Below, piece after piece: positions 31,701-39,771 of a stretch of DNA of 64,000 bases. The stretch's first letter is position 1. Each line of letters starts with the position of its first letter. The notes under the pieces were generated by a model. The model was given only the letters and a program-made list of their open reading frames with translations. It ran no database searches and had not been told where the DNA came from. The translations under genes and the position numbers were made by a program. Source of the DNA: Flavobacterium pisciphilum (lineage in GTDB: Bacteria; Bacteroidota; Bacteroidia; Flavobacteriales; Flavobacteriaceae); assembly GCF_020905345.1 (NCBI RefSeq), contig NZ_JAJJMO010000001.1:744001-808000 (forward strand), given 5' to 3'.

Positions 31701-34412
31701 TTCTTTTACATGCTCATATGGCAGCTCCTGATTAGAGAAATCATCCTTTTCTATCGTAAAATGAAATTCATCATTTGGAACAATATATTGTTTTACTTCC
31801 CCTTCTTCATCCTTCATGAAAAAGGTTCTCAGAATTTCATGATGTGCGACTACTTTAATAAATGCTTCAGTAAAATTATCAGCATTAACCTTTCCTTTTA
31901 ATGATACTGCACCTGAAATTTGGTATGCTTCATTCCCGCCATCTAACTGACTTAACAGCCACAATCTCTTTTGAGAATGAGTCAATGGATAGGACTCTGA
32001 ATAAGAAGCTAAAGGAATTGGTAAATATTCCTGTTTATTCAATGTCTTTTTTAATTCACTTATAGTTGGGTTAGTGTAGAAAACTTTATAAGAAACGCTT
32101 TTATTAAGTTCTTTATAAATTGCATTAATAATTTGTGAGATCATTAAACTATGTCCACCCAATTCAAAGAAATGATCATTCATTCCTATAGGCGAAATTC
32201 CTAAAGTTTGTTCCCAGATTTGAACCAGTGTTTTATCCAGATCATCAACAGGTGATACATATTCTTTTTTAACAATAATGCTTTCTGATATTTCAGCTAG
32301 AGCCTCTTTATTTATTTTCCCATTAGGCGTTAATGGTATCTTTTCTATTTTTATAAAAAAAGACGGAATCATATACACTGGAAGCTGTTTCTCCAAATGC
32401 TTTCTTAAATCTATTTTATCTACATTCTCATGTCCAGTGTAATATGCAACTAAAATGTCTTCGTTATTACTTTTTCTAACGGCAACAACCGTTTGTATTA
32501 TATTTTCAGAAAATGAAGATATACTATTCTCTATTTCTTCCAGTTCTATACGATAGCCCCTAAGTTTTATCTGATGATCTTTTCTCCCAAAAAAAGCAAG
32601 ATTCCCATCTGGCAACCATTTTACTAAGTCACCAGTATCATACATTTTTTGTCCTTCATTAAAAGGATTATCGATAAATTTTACTGAGCTTAGCTCCGAC
32701 TTATTTAGGTAACCTTTAGCAATTCCATCACCTGAAAGATATAATTTTCCAATAATTCCGGCAGGTACTAATTGCAGCTCTTCATCCAAAATATAGGCCT
32801 GAGTATTTGCAATAGGTTTTCCAATAGGAATGGTTTGATATATTTTTTCAGAAGATAACTGGTAAGAGGTGCTATAGGTTGTATCTTCTGACGGACCATA
32901 TAAATTCCTGATCTCGGCATTAGTTTGCAATAATTTTTTAGCAATATCTACTGTAAAAGGTTCACCTGCAAGATTGATAACACTAACGTTTTCTAGGCTA
33001 AAACCTTCACCTAAAATATTCCGAATACTTGATGGAACTGTATTCAATAAAATCTTACGGTCTTTTGTTAATTCTGCACCAATTTCTAAAGCATTTTGTA
33101 ATATTTTTATCTTTTTTCCAATTGAAAGTGGATAAAACATTTCATATACTGAGAGATCAAAACAATGTGATGTAGCAGCATAAACAATGTCAAAGTTTTC
33201 AGGATTAAATTCATCTTGAGCCCAATAAATTAAGGCTAAAGCATTTTGATGAGTGATCATTACTCCTTTAGGATTACCCGTAGTACCTGAAGTATAAATT
33301 ATGTAAGCTAAATCATCTTTTTTTACATTAGAAAGCGGATTTTCTTTGCTATAATTGATTTGATTCACTTGAAAATCATTATAAACTATATCATCAATGA
33401 CTAATTTACAATTACTGTCTTTTTCTATATAGGCAATTCTTTCTTCAGGGTAATTAACATCTATTGGAACGTATGTGGCTCCTGTTTTTAAAATTGCTAA
33501 AATAGAAATAAGTAGCTTTTCAGTCCTTTCCATTTTAACTCCTACAAAGTCTCTTGCAGAAATATCTTGTTTTAAAAGATAATCAGAAAGCTGATTGGCG
33601 TGCTCATTTAAAAGTTTATAAGTAAGCGTTGTTTCTTTATAAACAACAGCAATATTTTCAGGTGTTTTATTCGCTTGTTTTTCTACAATTTCAATTAACG
33701 ATAAAACATTGCCATAATCATGTTTTTCTTTATTCAGAGTATGTAGCAAAAACATTTCTTCTTTCTTAGAAATTAAAGAAATTTTACAGGCCTCTGCGTT
33801 AATACTTTCTTCAAGTTCTTCAAGCCATATTTCAAAGTTCTTTAAGAAATGCATAGCCATATTATTTTCTGCAAACTTTTCAGAACAATATAATGTAAGC
33901 TTTAAATCTTTATTTTTAAGCTTCTCTATTACAAATGAAAATTCATAATTCGATGCAGACAATTCATTCTCTTTTCCATAATTAAACTCAAAAGGAATAT
34001 AATCTACATTTGATATTTGTCCAGTAACAATATTATCATAATAAGGAGTATATTTATAAACCTCCTGAGCTTCTTTTTTGGTTTCTTGTAAAAATTCTTT
34101 TATTGTTTTTTGACCTAGTAACTGAAACTCGTAAAATAATGGTGCCTTGGTCGAAAATGATTGTGTTTTTAAATGCAAAACATTAGAGTCATTAAAATAT
34201 CGTTGTAGCAATATGTTATATAACGCAATTAGCACTGTAAATTCTGCAACTTTATTTTCTGATGTCAGCTTATAGAAATAAGAAAGCACATTAGCATCAA
34301 TTGTAATATAATTAACCGAATGATTTCCTGAAAAACTTTCTTCAGAGTACACGATTCTGCCATCCTTTTTCTGCCAATAGTCTTTAGCTATTTTTTCGTT
34401 AATGTGATCCAT
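25722..34412 (-). CDS. NRPS A: half C-A-T-C-A-T-C-A-T, first synthetase of the operon
   Basis: 2896-residue trimodular synthetase, first in the operon. Residues 1-215 are a C-terminal-half C domain without HHxxxDG, suiting an initiation module. Then A1 (YTSGTTGNPKG near 372), T (LGGHS near 750), C (HHLISDGWS near 942), A2 (near 1410), T (LGGHS near 1783), C (HHSIGDGWS near 1964), A3 (YTSGSTGMPKG near 2444) and T (LGGNS near 2832). Hand-read codes: A1 DLYNNALTY(K), one change from an Ala code; A2 DAWAVGNVV(K), two changes from Leu; A3 DAKHDGDIV(K), which I cannot assign. There is no starter C domain for lipoinitiation, so an N-acyl chain is not indicated. The acidic C-tail (LQEEDQDEIIL) matches the TubC-type docking domain opening NRPS B. 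Confidence 0.94.
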   Translation of the reverse strand: MDHINEKIAKDYWQKKDGRIVYSEESFSGNHSVNYITIDANVLSYFYKLTSENKVAEFTVLIALYNILLQRYFNDSNVLHLKTQSFSTKAPLFYEFQLLGQKTIKEFLQETKKEAQEVYKYTPYYDNIVTGQISNVDYIPFEFNYGKENELSASNYEFSFVIEKLKNKDLKLTLYCSEKFAENNMAMHFLKNFEIWLEELEESINAEACKISLISKKEEMFLLHTLNKEKHDYGNVLSLIEIVEKQANKTPENIAVVYKETTLTYKLLNEHANQLSDYLLKQDISARDFVGVKMERTEKLLISILAILKTGATYVPIDVNYPEERIAYIEKDSNCKLVIDDIVYNDFQVNQINYSKENPLSNVKKDDLAYIIYTSGTTGNPKGVMITHQNALALIYWAQDEFNPENFDIVYAATSHCFDLSVYEMFYPLSIGKKIKILQNALEIGAELTKDRKILLNTVPSSIRNILGEGFSLENVSVINLAGEPFTVDIAKKLLQTNAEIRNLYGPSEDTTYSTSYQLSSEKIYQTIPIGKPIANTQAYILDEELQLVPAGIIGKLYLSGDGIAKGYLNKSELSSVKFIDNPFNEGQKMYDTGDLVKWLPDGNLAFFGRKDHQIKLRGYRIELEEIENSISSFSENIIQTVVAVRKSNNEDILVAYYTGHENVDKIDLRKHLEKQLPVYMIPSFFIKIEKIPLTPNGKINKEALAEISESIIVKKEYVSPVDDLDKTLVQIWEQTLGISPIGMNDHFFELGGHSLMISQIINAIYKELNKSVSYKVFYTNPTISELKKTLNKQEYLPIPLASYSESYPLTHSQKRLWLLSQLDGGNEAYQISGAVSLKGKVNADNFTEAFIKVVAHHEILRTFFMKDEEGEVKQYIVPNDEFHFTIEKDDFSNQELPYEHVKEYIEEKEKQSYNLAEAPLFRTSLLKTAANDYVFYLSIHHLISDGWSLKVLTAQVLECYETLQAGGSIALPEHPVQFKDYTLWLEDQQKKDAFQTAEKYWLKQFEELAPVLQLPGYTNRPVVKTYTGSQFRCTFSTELLTELKELSKSSQVTLFTVLMTGIKTLLSRYSNQNDIVIGTPIAGREHPDLEHQIGLYINTLAIRTLLDQKEGFSSLLQREGKQLLEAYEYQGFPFDALVEQLKISRDTSRSPLFDIMVVLQNQHQVSNFANNNSSDMIMEEFEISSNVSPFDIVFTFTEKESLHLEILYNTAIYTTEFIEGISWHLENLFQQVVQKPEMLLEEIELVSESEKETLLHTFNNTDSVFDTDVTVIDHFLSQVQRTPQKLVVIEDDKTLSYIELDELSNRLANYLIQKYRLAPKSLVAVKLDRGERLIISLLGVLKTGAAYVPIDMNYPENRIKDILEDVDATVVIDDAFLDDFYCSETSPLQPEIKTVSTDLAYVIYTSGSTGKPKGVMITHQSLVNLCLWHIEAYNVDATSRGTLFSGIGFDASVWEIYPYLISGAALYPIKKEAIRLNTQMLASFLHENEITHAYLPSKICQDIMADDSLELSTIIVTGGERLNYSVNTSLQIYNNYGPTENTVVTTYYDCKQASKEKVSIGKPIANTKVYILSENLKLQPIGVAGELCVSGIGLSKGYLHQPDLTAEKFIQNPFKAEEKLYKTGDLARWLPDGTLEFIGRKDNQVKIRGNRVELGEIEHVIREYEPAITNALVLVKEINNEPAIIAYYTATVDIEKIALRNYLKEHLADYMVPSYYVVLETLLLNANGKIDISKLPTISEADILKKEYVAPSNETEAKIAIIWQELLGHNKIGITDDFFELGGHSLLLTKLLNEYQKIFKITIDLKALYTNTSLKSHAFLLNDSVEEVNEIEKLAYRECYDLSPSQIRYWLLYKINGKSREFNIYSTFELPDNLNVVAFESAFNILLERHEILRSVFVEKAGIPQQRIISHLPVSIPFFESATEIKNDVFDYEFDLETYPLFKIAILKEDKTHRLYFNMHHSIGDGWSMGIISRDLMDIYTAILAGNAVTLPELSIQYKDYAQWQNRLLESSEITVQENYWKEQLKGPLTYLQLPSDYNSKLKKGNASSSYTVYITEEKKAKIEELSRKKGVSTFAVFVATLKILLFRLTSEEDIVIGIPVANRNHYQLKDLVGCFINTLMLRDQVDGNISFEMFLKQINETLINALAHQNYPFEKLLDLINAPKNDNRFPLSPVFLNMVDFDAKAQEAITEFNPSHEVFEATPKFDMECYIKSFANGYSINCVYDHELFKKETIQYWINAYLSIIDQVAVNEEKPLQSIKIFEEFIDQEEDLMPINDFRFFEASEIQQSIAQRFEKQVERFPDHQAVASNKIELTYKMLNNCANHLARQINEKANNETKRIALLLNHNETCVIGMLGVLKAGYAYVPIDPNTPLSRIQYIIEDSGCNQLICNDTTIETAQQLEQVLPELSIIKLSKDYILPEISNPDNAINPLTEAYVLYTSGSTGMPKGVLQNQKNVLHFIRIYTNNVQIGENDNLSVFSTYTFDASVKDIYGAILNGGKVSFYDIVENGLDQLSAWLLVQNITIIHMVPTIYRNFLKGLEEGLVLPKVRLVDLGGESCHKSDLDLFKKYFLEGAFLVNDYGPTESTIVSQKFLTHASLLTRNNIPLGKAVIETDVLLLDENNQSRGVYQTGEIVFKSDYLSLGYLNRQELTDNVFITDPITGEGRIYKSGDIGKMLPTGEIEFMQRKDSQVKINGLRIELSEIEYQLEQIEFIKEAVVLLKELQGNNYITAYIRLTEVLDVTNIKTLLGQILPKYMIPTIYIAMDEFPLTRTGKIERKALPNPTISDLKTVPYVAPKNDIEYELVKIWAEVLKLEPEVIGTEDNFFELGGNSLQAVVLINKINKIYNTMFSITNLYETLNIQGLSVLLNFYVVQKQEFDTVLQEEDQDEIIL

Positions 34413-34544
34413 TTATTGTAATTCTTTTTATACCATTAGGCTTTAAACAATTTAGATATAGAAAATATCAGGCAATGATGTTTTACCACTTAATTGCTAA
34501 ATTTTGTATCTCAAATATTAATTTTCAAATGCAATAAGTTTCTG

Positions 34545-34601
34545 CTAAAGTAGTAGTAAGGTTCCTTTAGAAATTACGGATTTTTAACATAAAAATTACG
34601 G
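34545..34601 (-). promoter_or_regulatory. Predicted NRPS operon promoter with tandem CCGTA operator
   Basis: On the minus strand two half-sites, CCGTAAT and CCGTAAT (plus-strand TACGG at 34597-34601 and 34575-34579), lie exactly 22 bp apart, two helical turns. Downstream by 22 bp is TACTTTAG (34545-34552), close to the Bacteroidota -7 element. The same arrangement precedes the PPTase gene. This leaves a leader of about 125 nt before the NRPS A start. The rest of the 436-bp gap (34413-34848) is AT-rich; I see no gene in it. Confidence 0.6.
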
Positions 34602-34848
34602 ACTTAATTTCAATTGTATGAACACTTTACAACCATACAAATTGAGTACGAAACCTATCAAAATCCGATATTTATTGATATATCATAGTATTTCTATAAA
34701 TTAAATAGAATTTAATAGCTTATGACATATTAAAATCACTCTTGTTATGCAATTTATTTATTCATTATTTTAAGCAAATCTCATTAGTTATAAATGCATT
34801 TTCAAGATAGCATTTTGATTTTTAAAACTAAATAACACCCCTTATTTA

Positions 34849-35817
34849 CTATAATAATATCTGATTTTGAACAGTAGCTTCCAATTTTTCTAACATCTCT
34901 AAAGTCATGCTTGGCAAATCAAATTTATTTTGCCAATTCCAGTCTAACCTTGCACAGCTATCATCAATGCTGTCTGGCCAGCTATCTGCAATTATTTGGC
35001 GAAAATCATTCTCTTTGTATGTTATCTTAAAGTCAGGAATGTGCTTTTTAATTTCAGCAGCTATTTCATTAGGACTAAAACTCATCGCGGATAAATTATA
35101 AGAGGACCGAATTTTTACCAAATCATTCGGTGCACGCATTATATCGATTATGGCATCAATAGCATCATCAATATACATCATTGGTAATTTTGTTTCAGCA
35201 GATAAAAAGCATTCATATTTTTGTTGCTTAATAGCTGAGTGAAAAATATCTACAGCATAATCCGTTGTTCCTCCACCTGGCGGCGCTGACCAGCTTATTA
35301 TTCCCGGAAATCTCAGGCTTCTAACATCTACTCCAAAGGTTTTGTGATAATATTCACACCATCTCTCCCCTGTCTGTTTACTTATTCCATATACTGTAGA
35401 AGGTTCCATGATAGTATATTGTGTAGTTTTTTCACGTGGTGTATTACTTCCAAAAACAGCAATACTGGAAGGCCAAAATATTCTTTTTACTTTTTTTTCT
35501 TTTCCTAAATTAAGAATATTAAAAAGCGAATTCATATTTAAATCCCATGCAAGTGCATTTGCTTTCTCGGCTGATGCAGACAATAAAGCAGATAATAAAT
35601 AGATCTCTTCTATGGCATATTTATCAACATAATATTCAATCTGTTCAATATTGAGCGCATCGATAATTTCAAAATATCCATGATTAACAATATCATTATC
35701 TGGTCTTATAACATCTGAAGCAATAACATTTTCGATACCATAAATTTGTCTCAATCTTAAAGTGAGTTCAGTACCTATTTGACCACACGCACCTATAATT
35801 AAAATTCTCGTACTCAT
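34849..35817 (-). CDS. tdh: L-threonine 3-dehydrogenase, SDR (epimerase-like) type
   Basis: 322-residue extended short-chain dehydrogenase. It shows the NAD-binding GACGQIG (9-15), catalytic Ser around 117-118 in WPSSIAVFG and the YxxxK pair Y143/K147 in VYGISK. The overall sequence resembles the UDP-galactose-epimerase-like threonine dehydrogenases of Flavobacterium and other Bacteroidota, which oxidise L-Thr with NAD+ to 2-amino-3-ketobutyrate on the way to glycine. It lies between the PPTase gene (146 bp upstream) and the NRPS operon (437 bp downstream), same strand. It could be an ordinary catabolic gene or could adjust Thr/Gly supply for the peptide; no A domain here reads clearly as Thr or Gly, so the link is unproven. 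Confidence 0.85.
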   Translation of the reverse strand: MSTRILIIGACGQIGTELTLRLRQIYGIENVIASDVIRPDNDIVNHGYFEIIDALNIEQIEYYVDKYAIEEIYLLSALLSASAEKANALAWDLNMNSLFNILNLGKEKKVKRIFWPSSIAVFGSNTPREKTTQYTIMEPSTVYGISKQTGERWCEYYHKTFGVDVRSLRFPGIISWSAPPGGGTTDYAVDIFHSAIKQQKYECFLSAETKLPMMYIDDAIDAIIDIMRAPNDLVKIRSSYNLSAMSFSPNEIAAEIKKHIPDFKITYKENDFRQIIADSWPDSIDDSCARLDWNWQNKFDLPSMTLEMLEKLEATVQNQILL

Positions 35818-35962
35818 ACTTTTAATTTAAAATGATTAATACTCGGTAAAATTCTTCTGATTGTTGCTTTGTTTCTAAAATTTTAATAATGAAAATAAAT
35901 AGATGAATCACACTTTTTACAACTAATACTTCTAATCTGGTCTATTAAAAACAAAATACATT

Positions 35963-36604
35963 TTAACCATATTTTTTTATACAAAGCACTTCAATATCCT
36001 GATCTGAAGAAATGTAACATTTATACTTCTTATCAATTTCCGCTTCTTTTAGAAAAAAAGTCTTTTCATTAATTGTAGTTTTACTTTCTAAAATCTCAAA
36101 TGTTTGCAACGGTATTGATAATCCATGACCATGTGTTTTTATAACGGCTTCTTTTTGTGTCCAATAATCAAAAAATGTTTCCTTTATAGTATCAGACAAA
36201 ATAACTCTTAGCCATTCGTTTTCTGTCATCTGGCTTTTAAAATCTTCTATTTCAATATCTACTATCATTTCAATATCGATCCCTATCTGGTTTTCTTCAC
36301 ATAATGCGCAAACAACTATTTCTCCTGAATGTGAGATATTAAACTGAATTGAACTATCTTTAAAATAGGGCTTGTTAAATTTTGTTTCTAATATCTCTTT
36401 CTTATTAGGTTTGTATTTGTAAATCTCCTCAATTGCTTTAAATAATAGTAGCCTTCCTAAAAGTGATAATTGTGCATCTTGCCATCTTTTATATTTCTTT
36501 ATTTTATTTTGATACTTAGATGAAAATTTTGGCAATTCATTTTTAAATAAATTTTCAGAATTATCTTCAGATATATAAGAATAATAGATGTAAATCAAAC
36601 TCAT
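35963..36604 (-). CDS. Sfp-type 4'-phosphopantetheinyl transferase
   Basis: 213-residue enzyme that would transfer phosphopantetheine from CoA to the carrier-domain serines of the NRPS proteins. Family motifs are intact: NISHSG (89-94), the Mg-binding GIDIE (108-112) and FFDYWTQKEA (144-153) followed by a HGHGLS segment. The length is typical of Sfp-type enzymes. It is transcribed toward the NRPS operon, and its upstream region carries the same tandem 22-bp operator as the NRPS promoter, so synthesis and activation of the assembly line appear co-regulated. Confidence 0.93.
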   Translation of the reverse strand: MSLIYIYYSYISEDNSENLFKNELPKFSSKYQNKIKKYKRWQDAQLSLLGRLLLFKAIEEIYKYKPNKKEILETKFNKPYFKDSSIQFNISHSGEIVVCALCEENQIGIDIEMIVDIEIEDFKSQMTENEWLRVILSDTIKETFFDYWTQKEAVIKTHGHGLSIPLQTFEILESKTTINEKTFFLKEAEIDKKYKCYISSDQDIEVLCIKKYG

Positions 36605-36755
36605 AAAGCATTTTAAAAATCAAAATTATATTCATTGCTTTTTCAAACATTGTTTGCAACCTGCAATTTTGTTGACAATCAATTAATCGTAAAACACAAA
36701 AAACATGTTTAGATGATTGCATGTTTTAAAAGCCACAGACTTAATAAAACTGCGG

Positions 36756-36811
36756 CTAAAATAATAATGCTTTGAAAAAAAAAATACGGACTTTTGCTCT
36801 AATAATTACGG
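36756..36811 (-). promoter_or_regulatory. Predicted PPTase promoter with tandem CCGTA operator
   Basis: Minus-strand half-sites CCGTAAT (plus TACGG at 36807-36811) and CCGTATT (36785-36789) lie 22 bp apart, followed 21 bp later by TATTTTAG (36756-36763). This matches the NRPS promoter layout almost base for base in spacing. The remainder of the 476-bp gap 36605-37080 is AT-rich, and I see no gene in it. Confidence 0.55.
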
Positions 36812-37080
36812 GTTTATTTGATAAATCTCAAATATCGTAATCCATAGCCTCAGACAGTTTATTTCTAACTATTTACCTACTTTCAATTGGAAGGTTTTGA
36901 TAGCAATTTTAAGAAAATTTACAGCATAGTATATAAGTCATTAAAAAACTTATTTAAGAGAGAAAATACAAGATGAATATTTGTAAGCCTAGTGATTCAA
37001 ATTGCTATTAAGTAATAACAATATAAAGTATTCCGTTGGTTTAAAGAAGTTTATAATTCTTTATACAAAAGACAAAAAAA

Positions 37081-39120
37081 CTATTCTAAGGCATCTATTA
37101 CTATAGAATCTGGATTAAAAATAACTATTATTTTTGTTCCTTTTCCTTTTTTTGATTTGATTTTAAATTTTCCTTTTAATGAAATAGCTCGCTCTTTCAT
37201 ATTATTTAATCCAATACCCGTTTTAGAAGCTTCAACATAAAATCCGTCACCATCATCAATAATGCTTAATTTCAAAAAATTATTTTTAACTTTTTGAATT
37301 TTAATTTCGCAATTATTTGCTTTTGCATATTTATTAACATTCAAAATTGATTCCTGAATTATACGGTAAATATTTATTTTATAAATATTTTGAATAGTAC
37401 TCCAATCTATAGAATTATCAATAACGCAATTAAACTTTGTAGAACTAAAATCTTTCTGATTATCGACTAAATTCGTTAGCAACGTATTAAAATCATTTCC
37501 AGTAAAAAAAGCATTTTGGTTTAATTCGTGCGATATCATTCTGATTTCATTTTCCACATTTTGCAATTCTGCTATATAACTTTTGCGCTTTTCAATCGTT
37601 AGTTCATCAATTTTAGAATTAAAAAACCCCAGATTCATACGAATTCCATAAATCTTGTTCATTATCCCATCATGCAATTCTCTAGCGATTTTAGTTTTTT
37701 CATTTTCTCTTGCTATATTTATCTTTTCATTTTGTTCAATCAACAATAAGTAAATCTCTTCATTTGCTTTTTTCTGTTTAATCAAGAACTGTAACTCCTT
37801 ATTTTTATATTTTGAATATCTTAAAACAAGAATGATTAAAAATAAAAATAATAGCAAAAATGAAATGATTAATATGTATAGATTTTTTTTAGTTAAAACC
37901 TTATTTTCGTCTTCAATTATCGAAGTTTCATATTCGATTCTCGCATACTTATCGTGAGCATTTTTTTGTACTGTATTTATACTATCACTTACCTTGATAT
38001 AATAATTTGTATAAAATAAACTATTCTTTTTGTCTAAAGTAGAAAGTAATTTTAACGTCGTTAATACTTCATTACTATTCTTAATTCTAATTGCTAATTG
38101 ATTTGCTTCCTTAAGTATCTGAAATGCTTTTAAAGTATCTTTTTGAGTTAAAAAATATTCCCCAATATGAATTTTTTTATATAGAATATCAGATTCATCC
38201 CCATTCTTTTCTAAAATTTTTAATGATTTTGTAAACATTGAATAGACATTATGATATTGTCCATTCTTCATCTTAGAATAGGCTAGATTACTAAGTACAT
38301 TTGCATATAATCTTGGCCATTTTTCTTCTAAATCTTTTGATAATAAACCTTGCAACTTTTCAATAGATTTTGAATATTCACCTTTTAAATCATATAGATT
38401 ACAAATATTAATAGTAGACGCTACGTTATAGTTATTTAACTCATCTTTATCTATATCATTTGGTTTTATCTTTTCTAAATTATTTAAAGCCATTTGGTGA
38501 TACCACAACGCCTTATCATAATTAGTCAACTTCTCTAGGCAATTACCCATTAATGCATTACAAGAATAAAGTAATCGCTGATCTTTTGATTCTTTTAAAT
38601 ACTGCAAGGCTTTAGAAATTTCTACTTCACATTCTATATAATTTCCATCATAAAATAAAACACGCGCTTTATTAAATAACATCCTTGCCGCATTATCATA
38701 ATCTGATAATTTATAATATAATTTTTCTGCTTGTAAATAATAAAAATAAGCACTGTCTTTTTTTACATTACCATAACCATCTCCAATATAATACAATGCC
38801 TTCGCAATTCCTTCTTTATCATTAACCTCTTTCGATAATTTAAGTGCCCTCAAACTCGCTGCTAAAGATTTGTTCAGATTTTTATTATAGTAGTACTCTG
38901 TCGATAAACTGAAATACAGATTTCTAATGACAGAATCATTCTTTTTTACATTTAGCAAATTAAATATGGAATCTAAATGCTTTTCTTTTTTAGAACCTTC
39001 TAAATACCTGCTACTAAAAGATATAGATGTTTTTATTTCACTATTCGATGGTTCCGTATTTTTACATGAAAAAATTATCAGGACAAGAAATAAAGAAATT
39101 ATTTTTAAAGAAGTTCTCAA
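37081..39120 (-). CDS. TPR-containing sensor histidine kinase (HisKA_3/HATPase)
   Basis: 679-residue sensor kinase. It begins with a short positively charged, hydrophobic lipoprotein-like signal ending in the lipobox IIFSC. About 370 residues of TPR-like helical repeats follow, then one membrane helix (around 415-435), a HisKA_3 segment with the phospho-accepting His near 483 (IARELHDGIMNK) and a C-terminal HATPase domain (DDGDG and GIGLNNMKERA). This build is typical of Bacteroidota NarL-type two-component systems. A stop lies two codons upstream of the TTG at 39120, and no ATG keeps the signal sequence, so the start is read as TTG. Its partner is the divergent response regulator at 39803. 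The signal sensed is unknown. Confidence 0.88.
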   Translation of the reverse strand: MRTSLKIISLFLVLIIFSCKNTEPSNSEIKTSISFSSRYLEGSKKEKHLDSIFNLLNVKKNDSVIRNLYFSLSTEYYYNKNLNKSLAASLRALKLSKEVNDKEGIAKALYYIGDGYGNVKKDSAYFYYLQAEKLYYKLSDYDNAARMLFNKARVLFYDGNYIECEVEISKALQYLKESKDQRLLYSCNALMGNCLEKLTNYDKALWYHQMALNNLEKIKPNDIDKDELNNYNVASTINICNLYDLKGEYSKSIEKLQGLLSKDLEEKWPRLYANVLSNLAYSKMKNGQYHNVYSMFTKSLKILEKNGDESDILYKKIHIGEYFLTQKDTLKAFQILKEANQLAIRIKNSNEVLTTLKLLSTLDKKNSLFYTNYYIKVSDSINTVQKNAHDKYARIEYETSIIEDENKVLTKKNLYILIISFLLLFLFLIILVLRYSKYKNKELQFLIKQKKANEEIYLLLIEQNEKINIARENEKTKIARELHDGIMNKIYGIRMNLGFFNSKIDELTIEKRKSYIAELQNVENEIRMISHELNQNAFFTGNDFNTLLTNLVDNQKDFSSTKFNCVIDNSIDWSTIQNIYKINIYRIIQESILNVNKYAKANNCEIKIQKVKNNFLKLSIIDDGDGFYVEASKTGIGLNNMKERAISLKGKFKIKSKKGKGTKIIVIFNPDSIVIDALE

Positions 39121-39226
39121 AGTCTAAGTATTATTTTACAATTTCAAATATAACGTTTTGAAATAAAAACAATGTAAAATTTAAGAATAAATGAAATAAT
39201 CTATATTTCGGAAAATAATGAAAAAA

Positions 39227-39490
39227 TTAATTCTTTCTGGGTGGTATAACGATAATTGGATCACCTTCAGTCTCGACTGTAACATTACTTTTTGAAACAT
39301 TTGTCTCGTTTATAGAATCTTTTACTTTTGAATCCATTTTTTTATTCAGATTCATTTTCAATTCCTCCTTTGACATAACTTTTAACGAGCTATTATTGGT
39401 TTCTGGAATTTCGTAATCATCATTTGTACATGAAGTCGTTAATAAAGAAATAAAAAGTAGTAATCCAGAAATAAACAATTTGTTTTTCAT
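39227..39490 (-). CDS. Small predicted lipoprotein of unknown function
   Basis: 87 residues with a clear SPII signal: a Lys-rich start, a hydrophobic stretch and the lipobox LLTTSC. The mature part is short, polar and Lys/Glu/Asn-rich with no domain I recognise, ending IIVIPPRKN. It lies 106 bp upstream of the histidine kinase on the same strand and downstream of three palindromic operators, so it may be co-expressed with the kinase, possibly as an accessory or ligand-sensing partner. That role is only a guess from position. Confidence 0.7.
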   Translation of the reverse strand: MKNKLFISGLLLFISLLTTSCTNDDYEIPETNNSSLKVMSKEELKMNLNKKMDSKVKDSINETNVSKSNVTVETEGDPIIVIPPRKN

Positions 39491-39550
39491 AACATAAATT
39501 TTAGCTGATTATTATTACAGCAAAAAAACAGCTATATTGAAATTAAAATG

Positions 39551-39565
39551 TACGGTAAATCCGTA
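39551..39565. promoter_or_regulatory. Palindromic operator 1, TACGG-N5-CCGTA
   Basis: Perfect inverted repeat TACGGTAAATCCGTA followed by ATATTT, 61 bp upstream of the small lipoprotein gene. First of three copies in the 312-bp divergent region between that gene and the response regulator. Confidence 0.7.
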
Positions 39566-39653
39566 ATATTTCACTTGTTATGAATAAAAGATTAAAACAT
39601 AACCAATTGTTAATAAGCTCATAAGATCTCTTACAAAGCCTTTAAAACCAAAG

Positions 39654-39668
39654 TACGGTAAGTCCATA
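39654..39668. promoter_or_regulatory. Palindromic operator 2, TACGG-N5-CCATA
   Basis: Copy with one mismatch in the right arm (TACGGTAAGTCCATA), again followed by ATATTT. It lies midway between copies 1 and 3, spaced about 103 and 95 bp. Confidence 0.65.
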
Positions 39669-39748
39669 ATATTTCATTTTTATTTACATGAGTAAGGCTC
39701 TTTAAATTTTAATTAATAGTATAATAATAATATGATTTTATAAAATTG

Positions 39749-39763
39749 TACGGTAAGTCCGTA
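39749..39763. promoter_or_regulatory. Palindromic operator 3, TACGG-N5-CCGTA
   Basis: Perfect copy (TACGGTAAGTCCGTA plus ATATTT) lying just upstream of the -7 element of the response regulator gene, in the -33 to -7 spacer. That position suits autoregulation. Confidence 0.7.
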
Positions 39764-39771
39764 ATATTTAT

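Noticed and set aside
31000..34412. Cys specificity for the first A domain of NRPS A (code starts DLYN)
   Set aside because: The remaining positions (NALTY) match an Ala code much better than the Cys code.
39551..39763. TACGG palindromes as a CRISPR-like or REP repeat
   Set aside because: Only three copies, uneven spacing, non-unique AT-rich spacers, and half-sites recur in other promoters; operator function fits better.
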